Shown here one piece after another: positions 8,891 through 17,324 of a stretch of 64,000 bases of DNA. The stretch's first letter is position 1, and each line of letters begins with the position of its first letter. The notes under the pieces were generated by a model, which saw nothing but the letters and a program-made list of their open reading frames with translations, was not told where the DNA came from and ran no database searches. The position numbers were made by a program, and so were the translations under genes. The DNA is from Flavobacterium lacustre (lineage in GTDB: Bacteria; Bacteroidota; Bacteroidia; Flavobacteriales; Flavobacteriaceae): positions 372,001-436,000 of the forward strand of contig NZ_CP114882.2 of the NCBI RefSeq assembly GCF_027474525.2. The letters run 5' to 3'.

Positions 8891-10300
8891 TTATTTATTT
8901 TTTCTTTTAGAGGTTCCTGTTGTTTGTGTTCCCATGTAATCTTGAACAGTTCTAAAACCAATGAAACTTCTTGCTGAATCTGCATACTCGAAATCTCTTG
9001 TACTTACTTGCAGGAAGTAAGCAACATCTTTCCAAGAACCACCACGAACTACTTTTCGTTTGTTTGAAGCATCAAGCACATTCGGATTCATTGTAGAAAC
9101 ATATTCGTATGCATTTGGGTCGTAGGAAGAATCTGTCCATTCTGAAACATTTCCTGCCATGTTATAAAGATTATAACCATTAGGTTCGTATGACTTAGCT
9201 TCTACAGTATATAAAGATTGGTCTGCTGCATAATCTCCTCTATTTGGTTTGAAATTAGCAAGGAAACAACCTCTGTCATTTTTAGTATACGGTCCACCCC
9301 AAGGATATGTTGCAGACTCTAAACCACCTCTAGCAGAATATTCCCACTCTGCTTCTGTAGGCAATCTGAAAGAATTGATTAAATCATGTCCTTTCTTTTT
9401 GGATTTAATGTAAGAATTTTTGTTTAAGGTTCTCCAAGCACAAAAAGCTTTTGCCTGTGTCCACTTAACTCCTACAACCGGATAATCTCCATAAGCTTTG
9501 TGCCAGAAATAATCATTGTGCATTGGTTCGTTGTAAGAATAAGCAAAATCTTTTATCCAAACTGTAGTATCAGGATAAACATTTACTTCTTCAGTTCTAA
9601 TAAAATCTTTTCTTTTTCCAACTTTAGCTTTAGCTGCAGCTTGAATATCCATCCAAGAATAACGGAATTTAAGTTTATTAACATCTATAGTTCTCAAACC
9701 GTTGTAAGATGCTTCTATTGGCAAATACATAGAATCCATAACCTCAGCATAATAAGCATCAGGATATGATTTAGTATCTTTAATTAATTTTACTTTTTTA
9801 TTTAATTTTCTACCGGCATAAGGATCATCATCGGTCCCGATACTATAATAATTGTCATACATGTATTTATCGTATGCAGTCATTTTTTCAGGATCTGAAT
9901 CATTGAATGCAAAATCAGCAATACTACCGGCATTTTTACCTTTACCTGTTGATTCCCCAGCTTTCTGACCGCTTTCATCTGCTAATATAGCTAAACGAAC
10001 TCTCATAGTTGAATCTTTTACCCATTCTACAAAAGAACGGTATTCACTATTAGTAATTTCTGTTTCGTCCATATAAAAAGATCGTACAGTAACTGTTTTT
10101 GTTGGTGCATCCTCAACATCAGCTAAATCGTCATCAGGTTTACCCATAATAAAAGAACCTCCAGGAACTAAAGTCATTCCATAAGGTTTTTCAGGATACC
10201 ATTTTCCTCCTTTAACTCCAACTAACTCTCCTTTGTCGCTTGATTTACCACAGCCAATTAATAGTGTCAAAATTGCCGTAAATGCAATGAGCTTCTTCAT
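8891..10300 (-). CDS. gldK: Gliding motility / T9SS lipoprotein GldK
   Basis: The 469-residue protein has a lipoprotein signal with a L-I-G-C lipobox (Cys17), predicting an outer-membrane lipoprotein. The body is a formylglycine-generating-enzyme (SUMF1) fold: M-D-E-T-E-I-T-N-S-E-Y near residue 75, R-L-P-T-E-A-E-W-E-Y in the middle, and V-R-G-G-S-W near the end. In GldK this fold is structural. It forms the periplasmic ring with GldN and is the first gene of the gldKLMN run. A weak -7-like TAGGTTTA (minus strand, 10338-10345) lies upstream. The C-terminus is basic (S-K-R-K-N-K). Confidence 0.95.
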   Translation of the reverse strand: MKKLIAFTAILTLLIGCGKSSDKGELVGVKGGKWYPEKPYGMTLVPGGSFIMGKPDDDLADVEDAPTKTVTVRSFYMDETEITNSEYRSFVEWVKDSTMRVRLAILADESGQKAGESTGKGKNAGSIADFAFNDSDPEKMTAYDKYMYDNYYSIGTDDDPYAGRKLNKKVKLIKDTKSYPDAYYAEVMDSMYLPIEASYNGLRTIDVNKLKFRYSWMDIQAAAKAKVGKRKDFIRTEEVNVYPDTTVWIKDFAYSYNEPMHNDYFWHKAYGDYPVVGVKWTQAKAFCAWRTLNKNSYIKSKKKGHDLINSFRLPTEAEWEYSARGGLESATYPWGGPYTKNDRGCFLANFKPNRGDYAADQSLYTVEAKSYEPNGYNLYNMAGNVSEWTDSSYDPNAYEYVSTMNPNVLDASNKRKVVRGGSWKDVAYFLQVSTRDFEYADSARSFIGFRTVQDYMGTQTTGTSKRKNK

Positions 10301-10424
10301 AAAATTTGGGTTATCTATTCATTATTCTTAAAGTGTGTAAACCTATTTATTATTTTTTTAAAAAGCAATTTTTTTATAATAAACAACATTCTTTTTTTAA
10401 AAAACACCAAAAGGTAAACGAATT

Positions 10425-11576
10425 CTATATGATATTCTTACGTTGTGCTTTCCACCATCTTTCCGGTAGCTCTTGATTACACGCTGCTAAGTACTCCTCA
10501 TATGAACACGGTAATAACGTATTTCTTTTTAATTTATTATTTCCATTTGAAATAAATGGTATTTCTATCCACCATCTATCCGTTTTATTACTTTTATAAA
10601 ATACTAATTCTTCTTCTTCCAAAGGAACGATATACTTTAAATAATTTTCTCTGCTACCAAAAGGATATTCATTTGAGCGATAATGAAACCCCTCAATAAA
10701 ATACCAAATTATCTGTGCGATAATAACCGATTCCTGAACAGAATTATTATGATTAAAAATTCCAAACAAAGAAACTTTATCACTTATTCCGGCATATCTG
10801 GATAACGAACAAATTTCTTTTCCATTAAAACCATTTGGAGAAAAAGAAACAAAATTCCCCGAATCAGCTGATTTTACCGAATTTAAATCAAGGCTTACCA
10901 AATCAGCATCTCTAAATACAGGTTCCGAAATCGATATGTTATTCGAAACTTCCCCTAATCGGTAGCCATCAAAGAATAATTTTTCGACCAAATCAATTTC
11001 TTCTTGCGAATTATAATACGTTTGATATCCTATATTGCAATAGTTAAAGAGATTATTAGGTTCATCAATAATTATTTTTGTCAAATAAGAAGTTGCGGAA
11101 ACTTCCTCACTTTCTTTACCAAAATCAAATTTACTGTCAATAGCTACTAAATTCACCATTTGCTCCAAATCATCATAAGCCCTGTAAAGCGCATATGTCA
11201 AATCTTGGGAACCACCAATTATAATAGGGATTATTTTTTTCTTGATTAATGCCAATGCTACTTTTCGCAAAGCAAAATAAGTATCTTCAACGGTATTTCC
11301 TGCTAAAATATCTCCCAAATCCGCAATTGAAGCATCCCAATTTCCAGGATACAAACCATACAATTCTTTTCGGGCAGCCATTAAATCTACTTCTGAAATT
11401 GAAGTGTTGTTACCGCGATTCTCCAAAACACCAATTAGTGCGATTTTAATTTTGTTCACATCCGGAAATTGCTTCTCCGTGTGCAAAACAATTTTGCTTC
11501 CCAATTGCTGAGAAGACAATCCACTTATAAAGTCAAGGATTTCAGTATTTACAGGGGCCAGAAAATCAAATTCCAT
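10425..11576 (-). CDS. Arginase/formimidoylglutamase-fold protein with degenerate metal site
   Basis: The 383-residue protein aligns by eye with the arginase/agmatinase/formimidoylglutamase fold. The segments that should hold the two manganese ions are changed: G-G-S-Q-D (121-125) instead of G-G-(D/G)-H, D-S-K-F-D (147-151) instead of D-A-H-x-D, and S-L-D-L-N-S-V-K-S-A-D (228-238) instead of S-x-D-x-D-x-x-D-P. Both ligand histidines and one aspartate are missing, so hydrolase activity is doubtful. It lies 3 bases after topA and upstream of gldK on the same strand. Automatic annotation would probably call it formimidoylglutamase; I regard it as a likely pseudoenzyme of unknown role. Confidence 0.75.
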   Translation of the reverse strand: MEFDFLAPVNTEILDFISGLSSQQLGSKIVLHTEKQFPDVNKIKIALIGVLENRGNNTSISEVDLMAARKELYGLYPGNWDASIADLGDILAGNTVEDTYFALRKVALALIKKKIIPIIIGGSQDLTYALYRAYDDLEQMVNLVAIDSKFDFGKESEEVSATSYLTKIIIDEPNNLFNYCNIGYQTYYNSQEEIDLVEKLFFDGYRLGEVSNNISISEPVFRDADLVSLDLNSVKSADSGNFVSFSPNGFNGKEICSLSRYAGISDKVSLFGIFNHNNSVQESVIIAQIIWYFIEGFHYRSNEYPFGSRENYLKYIVPLEEEELVFYKSNKTDRWWIEIPFISNGNNKLKRNTLLPCSYEEYLAACNQELPERWWKAQRKNII

Positions 11577-11579
11577 CTC

Positions 11580-14099
11580 TTATTTCTTTTTTGCTACTGC
11601 TTTTTTAGCCACAGGTTTTTTTGCAGTTGTTGCTTTTTTAGCTGGCGTTTTCTTAACCGGTGTTTTCTTAGCTATCATTTCTTGAACTTCTTCCAATGTC
11701 AATTTTGTCGCATCAACATCTTTGCTTAATTCTATTTTAATTTTGCCTTTGGTAATAACCGAACGTCCCCAACGGGCTTTTTCGACCAAAATACCTTCGT
11801 CCTCCCAGTTATGTAAAACTTTATCGATATTTTTTTGTAATTTATCTTCAATCAACGCTTCGATATCCGATTGCGATAAATTATCAAAATCATACTTTTT
11901 AGATACATTTATAAAAATTCCATTCCATTTGATAAACGGACCAAAACGACCTGTCCCTTTTTGTACGCCTTCACCCTTATAAACAGCAATTGGCGCATCG
12001 GCTAAAGCTTTTTCGTCAATTAATTCCTGAGCTCTTTGCATATCAACACTCAACGGCTCTTCCCCTTTTGGCAAAGAAACAAAAGCGGCTCCATGACGAA
12101 TATAAGGTCCATAACGACCGTTACTTACCTCAACTTCTTCTCCTTTATATGTACCTAAATTTTTAGGCAATAAAAATAAATTCAGAACTTCCTCAAGAGT
12201 TATATTCCCAATATTTTGATCCGCCATTAAACTGGCAAATTTCTTATCTTCATCATCTGCTTCACCAATTTGAGCCATCGGACCAAATTTGCCCAAACGA
12301 ACCGAAACTTGTTTTCCCGATTCCGGATGCTTTCCCAAAATTCGTTCCCCACTTTCTCTGTCAGCATTCGCTTCAACGTCCTTAACAGTCGGGTGGAACT
12401 TATCGTAAAACTCCTGCATCATTTTTGCCCATTCGATATTTCCTTCGGCAATTTCATCAAAATCCTGTTCCACTTTGGCAGTGAAATTATAATCTAAAAT
12501 ATTTCCAAAATTCTTAACCAAGAAATCCGTAACAATAGTTCCAATATCTGTAGGAACTAATTTTCCTTTATCAGAACCCGTATTTTCTTTCAGCAGTTTC
12601 TCGTCTACTTTTCCGGATTGCAATGTCAGTTGCGTGTAATTACGTTCCTGACCATCCAGATTTCCTTTTTCTACGTAATTTCTGTTGATAATTGTAGAAA
12701 TTGTTGGCGCATAAGTTGACGGACGACCAATCCCTAATTCCTCTAATTTTTTCACCAAAGAAGCTTCGGTGTATCGGGCAGGTGGTCTAGAATACCTTTC
12801 GGTTGCTGAGATATAATTATTTTGTAGTTTTTCATTGACTTTCATCGCTGGCAACATTCCTTCTTGCTCTTCTTCATCGTCATCATGACCTTCCAGATAG
12901 ACTTTTAAGAAACCTTCAAAAAGCAAAACCTCTCCAGATGCTGTGAATATTTCGCCATGATTATTCGCCTCAATTTTCACATTGGTACGCTCTAATTGTG
13001 CATCACTCATTTGTGAAGCCAACGTTCTTTTCCAAATCAAATCATACAAACGCGCTTGGTCTCTGTCGATATTCACAGTGTGACGAGACATATCAGTAGG
13101 ACGAATTGCTTCGTGGGCTTCTTGCGCCCCTTTACTTTTATTGACAAAAGTTCTAGGTTTAGAAAATTCCTTTCCGTAGGATTTAATGATTTCAGCTTCG
13201 GCAGCTTCCATTGCGTCTTTAGACAAGTTTACACTATCGGTTCTCATGTAAGTAATGAGTCCGGCTTCGTACAAACGTTGTGCCAATTGCATGGTAATTC
13301 CAACAGGTAAGTACAATTTACGCGCAGCTTCTTGTTGCAAAGTCGAGGTCGTAAAAGGTCCGGTTGGTGATTTTTTGGTAGGTTTAGTTTCTAAATCTGA
13401 AACTTTATAGGTAGAACCGATATTTTTATTTAAAAAATCTTCGGCTTCTTTTTTAGTATTAAAATTCTTTGGAAGTTTTGCTTTGAATGACTTTCCGGCT
13501 TCGTTAGTGAATTCTGCTACAACCGAATATGTTGCCACCGCTTTGAAATTATGAATTTCTCTTTCGCGCTCTACAATCAAACGAACAGATACTGATTGTA
13601 CACGTCCGGCAGAAAGTCCTCCTTTTATTTTTCTCCAAAGTACAGGTGACAATTCATAACCAACCAATCTGTCTAAAACACGACGTGCTTGTTGTGCATT
13701 AACTAAATTATAATCAATTTCTCTAGGATTATCGATGGCTTTTAGAATCGCAGTTTTCGTGATTTCGTGAAAAACAATACGCTTAGTTTTGGTTTTGTCT
13801 AATTTTAATTCTTCGGCAAGATGCCAAGAAATAGCTTCCCCCTCGCGATCCTCATCACTTGCTAACCAAACCATTTCGGCTTTCTTTGCTAGTCCTTTTA
13901 ATTTGGTTACCAATGCTTTCTTGTCGGCAGAAACTTCGTATTTAGGTTTGAAACCATTTTCTACATCTACACCAATTTCTTTAGAAGGTAAATCAGCAAT
14001 ATGCCCATAACTGGACTCTACTTGATAATCACTTCCTAGAAATTTTTCGATTGTTTTCGCCTTCGCAGGTGACTCCACTATAACTAAATTCTTTGCCAT
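11580..14099 (-). CDS. topA: DNA topoisomerase I
   Basis: The protein is about 839 residues. The start is the ATG at 14099, giving M-A-K-N-L-V-I-V-E-S-P-A-K-A-K; an in-frame TTG at 14120 falls inside the promoter element. An N-terminal TOPRIM domain (D-E-D-R-E-G-E-A motif) is followed by the type IA core with Y-M-R-T-D-S, which holds the catalytic tyrosine. C-terminal TopoI repeats of the type G-R-(Y/F)-G-P-(Y/F)-I follow instead of Cys4 zinc fingers. The last ~30 residues are Lys/Ala/Pro-rich like a histone H1 tail and may add nonspecific DNA binding. It relaxes negative supercoils, and is probably co-transcribed with the arginase-fold gene. Confidence 0.95.
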   Translation of the reverse strand: MAKNLVIVESPAKAKTIEKFLGSDYQVESSYGHIADLPSKEIGVDVENGFKPKYEVSADKKALVTKLKGLAKKAEMVWLASDEDREGEAISWHLAEELKLDKTKTKRIVFHEITKTAILKAIDNPREIDYNLVNAQQARRVLDRLVGYELSPVLWRKIKGGLSAGRVQSVSVRLIVEREREIHNFKAVATYSVVAEFTNEAGKSFKAKLPKNFNTKKEAEDFLNKNIGSTYKVSDLETKPTKKSPTGPFTTSTLQQEAARKLYLPVGITMQLAQRLYEAGLITYMRTDSVNLSKDAMEAAEAEIIKSYGKEFSKPRTFVNKSKGAQEAHEAIRPTDMSRHTVNIDRDQARLYDLIWKRTLASQMSDAQLERTNVKIEANNHGEIFTASGEVLLFEGFLKVYLEGHDDDEEEQEGMLPAMKVNEKLQNNYISATERYSRPPARYTEASLVKKLEELGIGRPSTYAPTISTIINRNYVEKGNLDGQERNYTQLTLQSGKVDEKLLKENTGSDKGKLVPTDIGTIVTDFLVKNFGNILDYNFTAKVEQDFDEIAEGNIEWAKMMQEFYDKFHPTVKDVEANADRESGERILGKHPESGKQVSVRLGKFGPMAQIGEADDEDKKFASLMADQNIGNITLEEVLNLFLLPKNLGTYKGEEVEVSNGRYGPYIRHGAAFVSLPKGEEPLSVDMQRAQELIDEKALADAPIAVYKGEGVQKGTGRFGPFIKWNGIFINVSKKYDFDNLSQSDIEALIEDKLQKNIDKVLHNWEDEGILVEKARWGRSVITKGKIKIELSKDVDATKLTLEEVQEMIAKKTPVKKTPAKKATTAKKPVAKKAVAKKK

Positions 14100-14116
14100 T
14101 GCTCTATTTTTCTGGG

Positions 14117-14124
14117 ACAAAAGT
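14117..14124 (-). promoter_or_regulatory. Putative -7 element for topA
   Basis: The minus strand reads TACTTTTG, a match to TAnnTTTG, 17 bases before the chosen topA ATG. It predicts a leader of about 12 bases. It also argues against the upstream TTG start, which would overlap it. Confidence 0.55.
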
Positions 14125-14264
14125 ATCTAATTTTTTTAAATATTGGGCTTTTGATTTTACTTTTGAAGTATTTCACAATCATTAATAGGTAAGTTTTAGC
14201 CATACTTGCCTGTTTTTTAGCCCTTATTACTTCACAATACATTTATTTTAGTTGGAGTTCATTG

Positions 14265-14405
14265 AATTTCATTTGCAGTGAAAAGCATGGAGTAAAAAAG
14301 TAAAAGTTTCCTGTTCTAAAAAAGCGACCAACAGAAGCTCTTTTTAGAACTTTTGAAACTCTACTTTTTTGTTAGGACTTGTAACAGAAATCGGAAAATT
14401 GCTTC
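14265..14405. ncRNA. Structured hairpin element, copy A (candidate flavobacterial repeat or ncRNA)
   Basis: A long imperfect hairpin (arms about 14293-14325 and 14337-14370) has the tip AAAGC-GACCAACAGAA-GCTCTTT. The same tip, with a few changes, occurs at 35796-35819 although the stem sequences differ. Flanking pieces also match copy B: G(C/A)A(G/A)TG(A/G)AAAGC on the left and CTTGnAA on the right. This looks like a conserved element selected for structure. It reminds me of motifs common between genes in Flavobacterium, possibly the Flavo-1 RNA class, but I cannot confirm that from memory. Strand is unassigned. Confidence 0.5.
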
Positions 14406-14474
14406 CCCAAATCCATAACTTAAAATAGTGTTAATTCTTCATCTGACATCTTGTCATATTTATTGAAATTCATT

Positions 14475-14482
14475 TATCTTTG
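14475..14482 (+). promoter_or_regulatory. Putative -7 element for miaB
   Basis: TATCTTTG matches TAnnTTTG, 17 bases before the miaB ATG. A TTG at 14451-14453 is 21 bases upstream, slightly longer than the usual 17-19 spacing. Confidence 0.55.
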
Positions 14483-14499
14483 TGCTTTGAAAATACCCA

Positions 14500-15945
14500 A
14501 TGGAAAAGATAATAGAAGAAAGCAAACAGGGCGAAAGTCTTGTTTTAGAAAATAAACCTGAGAATACTAAAAAACTCTTTATAGAAAGTTACGGCTGTGC
14601 GATGAACTTTTCGGATAGCGAAATTGTAGCTTCCATTTTGTCCGGAAACGGATACAACACAACGCAAGTACTGGAAGAAGCCGATTTAGTTTTAGTAAAT
14701 ACCTGTTCGATTCGAGACAAAGCGGAACAAACCATTCGAAAACGTTTAGAGAAATACAATGCGGTAAAACGCATTAATCCGAAGATGAAAGTCGGGGTTT
14801 TGGGTTGTATGGCAGAGCGATTGAAAAGTCAGTTTCTGGAAGAAGAAAAAATTGTAGACCTCGTTGTAGGTCCCGATGCCTATAAAGATTTACCTAATTT
14901 ATTGAGCGAAGTAGAGGAAGGTCGTGATGCCATTAACGTGATTTTGTCGAAAGACGAAACCTATGGTGATATTTCTCCGGTTCGTTTAATGAGTAACGGA
15001 ATTACAGCATTGGTTTCAATTACCCGTGGTTGCGACAACATGTGTACGTTTTGCGTGGTGCCTTTTACCCGCGGAAGAGAACGCAGCCGTGAACCGCAAA
15101 GTATAATGAAAGAAATTCAGGATTTATGGGACAAAGGTTTTAAGGAAATTACACTTTTGGGTCAGAATGTGGATAGTTATTTATGGTACGGGGGCGGCTT
15201 GAAAAAAGATTTCGAAAACGCAACCGAAATGCAAAAAGCAACTGCTGTAGATTTTGATCAATTACTGGAAATGGTGGCTGTTGGTTTTCCTAAAATGCGT
15301 ATTAGATTTTCGACTTCGAATCCGCAGGATATGCACGAAAGTGTGTTACACGTAATTGCAAAACATCCTAATATTTGCAAACACATTCACTTACCGGTGC
15401 AATCCGGAAGTAATAGAATCCTAAAAGAGATGAATCGTTTGCATACACGCGAAGAATACATGACTTTGATTGATAAAATCAGAGCTATTATTCCGAATAG
15501 TTCCATTTCGCAGGATATGATTTCCGGTTTTCCAACAGAAACCGAAGAAGATCATCAAGACACATTGAGTTTAATGGAATATGTGAAATATAATTTTGGT
15601 TATATGTATTCGTATTCTGAACGCCCTGGAACTTTGGCTGGACGCAAAATGGAAGATGATGTTACTGATGAAACTAAAGCAAGAAGATTGCAGGAAATTG
15701 TCGATTTACAACAAAAACACGCTTGGTTTCGCTCTGAAGAATTCATTGGTCAAACGGTAGAAGTTTTGGTTGAAAAAGTTTCGAAAAAATCTACTGAAGA
15801 ATTTTCCGGAAGAAATTCACAAAGTATTACGGTGGTTTTCCCAAAAGAGAATTATAAAATTGGAGATTTTGTAAATGTAAAAATCACTTCATGTACCAGC
15901 GGAACTCTCAAAGGAGAAGCTGTTGGATTGAGTGAAATGAATTAA
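14500..15945 (+). CDS. miaB: tRNA-2-methylthio-N6-dimethylallyladenosine synthase
   Basis: The 481-residue radical-SAM methylthiotransferase has three parts. The N-terminal UPF0004 domain carries three cluster cysteines (Y-G-C-A-M-N, N-T-C-S-I-R-D, L-G-C-M-A-E-R). The radical SAM domain has the Cys-x3-Cys-x2-Cys motif in R-G-C-D-N-M-C-T-F-C. A C-terminal TRAM domain follows. MiaB adds a methylthio group to i6A37 in tRNAs that read codons starting with U. The sigma-54 activator gene starts 32 bases later on the same strand, so the two are likely co-transcribed. Length and motifs are normal. Confidence 0.95.
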   Translation: MEKIIEESKQGESLVLENKPENTKKLFIESYGCAMNFSDSEIVASILSGNGYNTTQVLEEADLVLVNTCSIRDKAEQTIRKRLEKYNAVKRINPKMKVGVLGCMAERLKSQFLEEEKIVDLVVGPDAYKDLPNLLSEVEEGRDAINVILSKDETYGDISPVRLMSNGITALVSITRGCDNMCTFCVVPFTRGRERSREPQSIMKEIQDLWDKGFKEITLLGQNVDSYLWYGGGLKKDFENATEMQKATAVDFDQLLEMVAVGFPKMRIRFSTSNPQDMHESVLHVIAKHPNICKHIHLPVQSGSNRILKEMNRLHTREEYMTLIDKIRAIIPNSSISQDMISGFPTETEEDHQDTLSLMEYVKYNFGYMYSYSERPGTLAGRKMEDDVTDETKARRLQEIVDLQQKHAWFRSEEFIGQTVEVLVEKVSKKSTEEFSGRNSQSITVVFPKENYKIGDFVNVKITSCTSGTLKGEAVGLSEMN

Positions 15946-15977
15946 AAAATTAGCCTCTGGCCAAAAAAAAATAAAAA

Positions 15978-17237
15978 ATGGATACCGTTCAAGCTATAAA
16001 ACAACGCTTTGAGATTATTGGGAATGACCCAAAGCTTAATCGCGCAATAGAAAAAGCCATTCAGGTTGCTCCAACTGATATTTCGGTATTAGTTATTGGA
16101 GAAAGTGGTGTTGGAAAAGAAAGTATTCCAAAAATCATACATTCGCTTTCGCACAGAAAACACGGGAAATATATTGCCGTAAACTGCGGAGCCATTCCGG
16201 AGGGAACCATTGACAGTGAACTTTTCGGACATGAAAAAGGCGCTTTTACAGGCGCTACCAATACGCGTGAAGGCTATTTTGAAGTAGCCGATGGCGGAAC
16301 TATTTTCTTAGATGAAGTAGGTGAATTACCATTGACAACTCAAGTGCGCTTGCTTCGTGTGTTGGAAAATGGCGAGTTTATAAAAGTAGGTTCGTCTCAG
16401 GTTCAAAAAACCAATGTTCGTATTGTGGCTGCCACCAATGTGAATTTGTTTAACGCCATCGAAAAAGGAAAATTCAGAGAAGATTTGTATTATCGTTTGA
16501 GCACCGTAGATATTTCACTGCCGCCCTTGCGAGAACGAAAAGACGACATTCATTTATTGTTTCGAAAATTCGCTTCGGATTTTGCGCATAAATATAAAAT
16601 GCCTCCTTTAAAACTTGACGATGGAGCGGTTGCCGTTTTGCAAAAATTTCGATGGAGCGGAAATATTCGTCAATTGCGAAACGTTGCAGAACAGCTTTCT
16701 GTATTAGAAACCAACAGGGATATTACGGCAGCAACACTACAATCTTATTTGCCAGTGGAAGGAAGTAATTTACCATCGGTAATCAAAGATAAAAAAGGCG
16801 ACAGCGATTTTAATACCGAAAGAGAAATCCTGTACAAAGTTCTTTTTGACATGAAAAGCGATTTACATGATTTGAAAAAACTGACCTTAGAATTAATGCA
16901 AAGCGGAAGTTCAAAAGTTCAGGAAACCAATCAAAATCTAATCAAAAAAATATACGGTTCTAAAGAAAATGACAGTGAAATAGATTTTGAAGAAGAACCT
17001 AGAGCAACGTTAATGGCTTCGCAAAATAACGAAGAACAATACCAAGATCAGGAAGATAATTTTCTATTTGCCGAAACAGTTGAAGAGGAAGAAGAAACTT
17101 TGCGTTTAGAACAAAAGGAAATCGAAATGATTAAGAAATCATTAGAAAAAAACAAAGGAAAACGAAAAGCAGCCGCAGATGAATTGGGAATTTCTGAAAG
17201 AACTTTGTATCGAAAAATAAAACAATTTGATTTATAG
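15978..17237 (+). CDS. Sigma-54-dependent transcriptional activator without a receiver domain
   Basis: The 419-residue AAA+ activator has Walker A G-E-S-G-V-G-K-E at 41-48 and the sigma-54 contact loop G-A-F-T-G-A at 88-93. The Walker B region reads T-I-F-L-D-E-V-G-E-L, and an R-x-D-L-Y-Y-R-L motif follows. A Fis-type HTH is at the C-terminus (A-A-A-D-E-L-G-I-S-E-R-T-L-Y-R-K). Only about 15 residues precede the AAA+ domain, so there is no receiver or GAF sensor. Between AAA+ and HTH lies an unusually long acidic linker (about residues 250-370). Control is therefore by expression or an unseen partner. A sigma-54-like site lies upstream of groES 2 kb away. Confidence 0.9.
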   Translation: MDTVQAIKQRFEIIGNDPKLNRAIEKAIQVAPTDISVLVIGESGVGKESIPKIIHSLSHRKHGKYIAVNCGAIPEGTIDSELFGHEKGAFTGATNTREGYFEVADGGTIFLDEVGELPLTTQVRLLRVLENGEFIKVGSSQVQKTNVRIVAATNVNLFNAIEKGKFREDLYYRLSTVDISLPPLRERKDDIHLLFRKFASDFAHKYKMPPLKLDDGAVAVLQKFRWSGNIRQLRNVAEQLSVLETNRDITAATLQSYLPVEGSNLPSVIKDKKGDSDFNTEREILYKVLFDMKSDLHDLKKLTLELMQSGSSKVQETNQNLIKKIYGSKENDSEIDFEEEPRATLMASQNNEEQYQDQEDNFLFAETVEEEEETLRLEQKEIEMIKKSLEKNKGKRKAAADELGISERTLYRKIKQFDL

Positions 17238-17272
17238 AAATAATCAATTGATAATTATCTGTGAATTTTAAA

Positions 17273-17280
17273 TACCTTTG
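17273..17280 (+). promoter_or_regulatory. Putative -7 element for lptE
   Basis: TACCTTTG matches TAnnTTTG and lies 44 bases before the lptE ATG. A TTG at 17248-17250 is 22 bases upstream. The leader that follows is G/C-rich for this genome. Confidence 0.5.
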
Positions 17281-17324
17281 ACACGAGCGTTAGCGAACTG
17301 GCGACGCAATTTTTAAATTTAGTA

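Larger units (their letters stand above)
14100..14499. other. Intergenic region between topA and miaB
   Basis: A 400-base gap between divergent genes. It holds the topA and miaB -7 elements at its ends and a structured hairpin element in the middle (14293-14370). No reading frame of note is seen. Confidence 0.7.

Noticed and set aside
9500..9769. Open frame opposite gldK
   Set aside because: It has no start context or known motif and is antisense to a strongly supported gene.
10338..10345. TAGGTTTA as the gldK promoter
   Set aside because: The last base of the -7 consensus is wrong and no -33 TTG fits; too weak to list as a feature.
10425..11576. Plain annotation as formimidoylglutamase or arginase
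   Set aside because: The fold fits but the metal ligands do not, so the enzyme name is not supported.
14100..14120. TTG start adding seven residues to TopA
   Set aside because: The conserved N-terminus begins at the ATG at 14099 and the upstream codons overlap a -7 promoter element.
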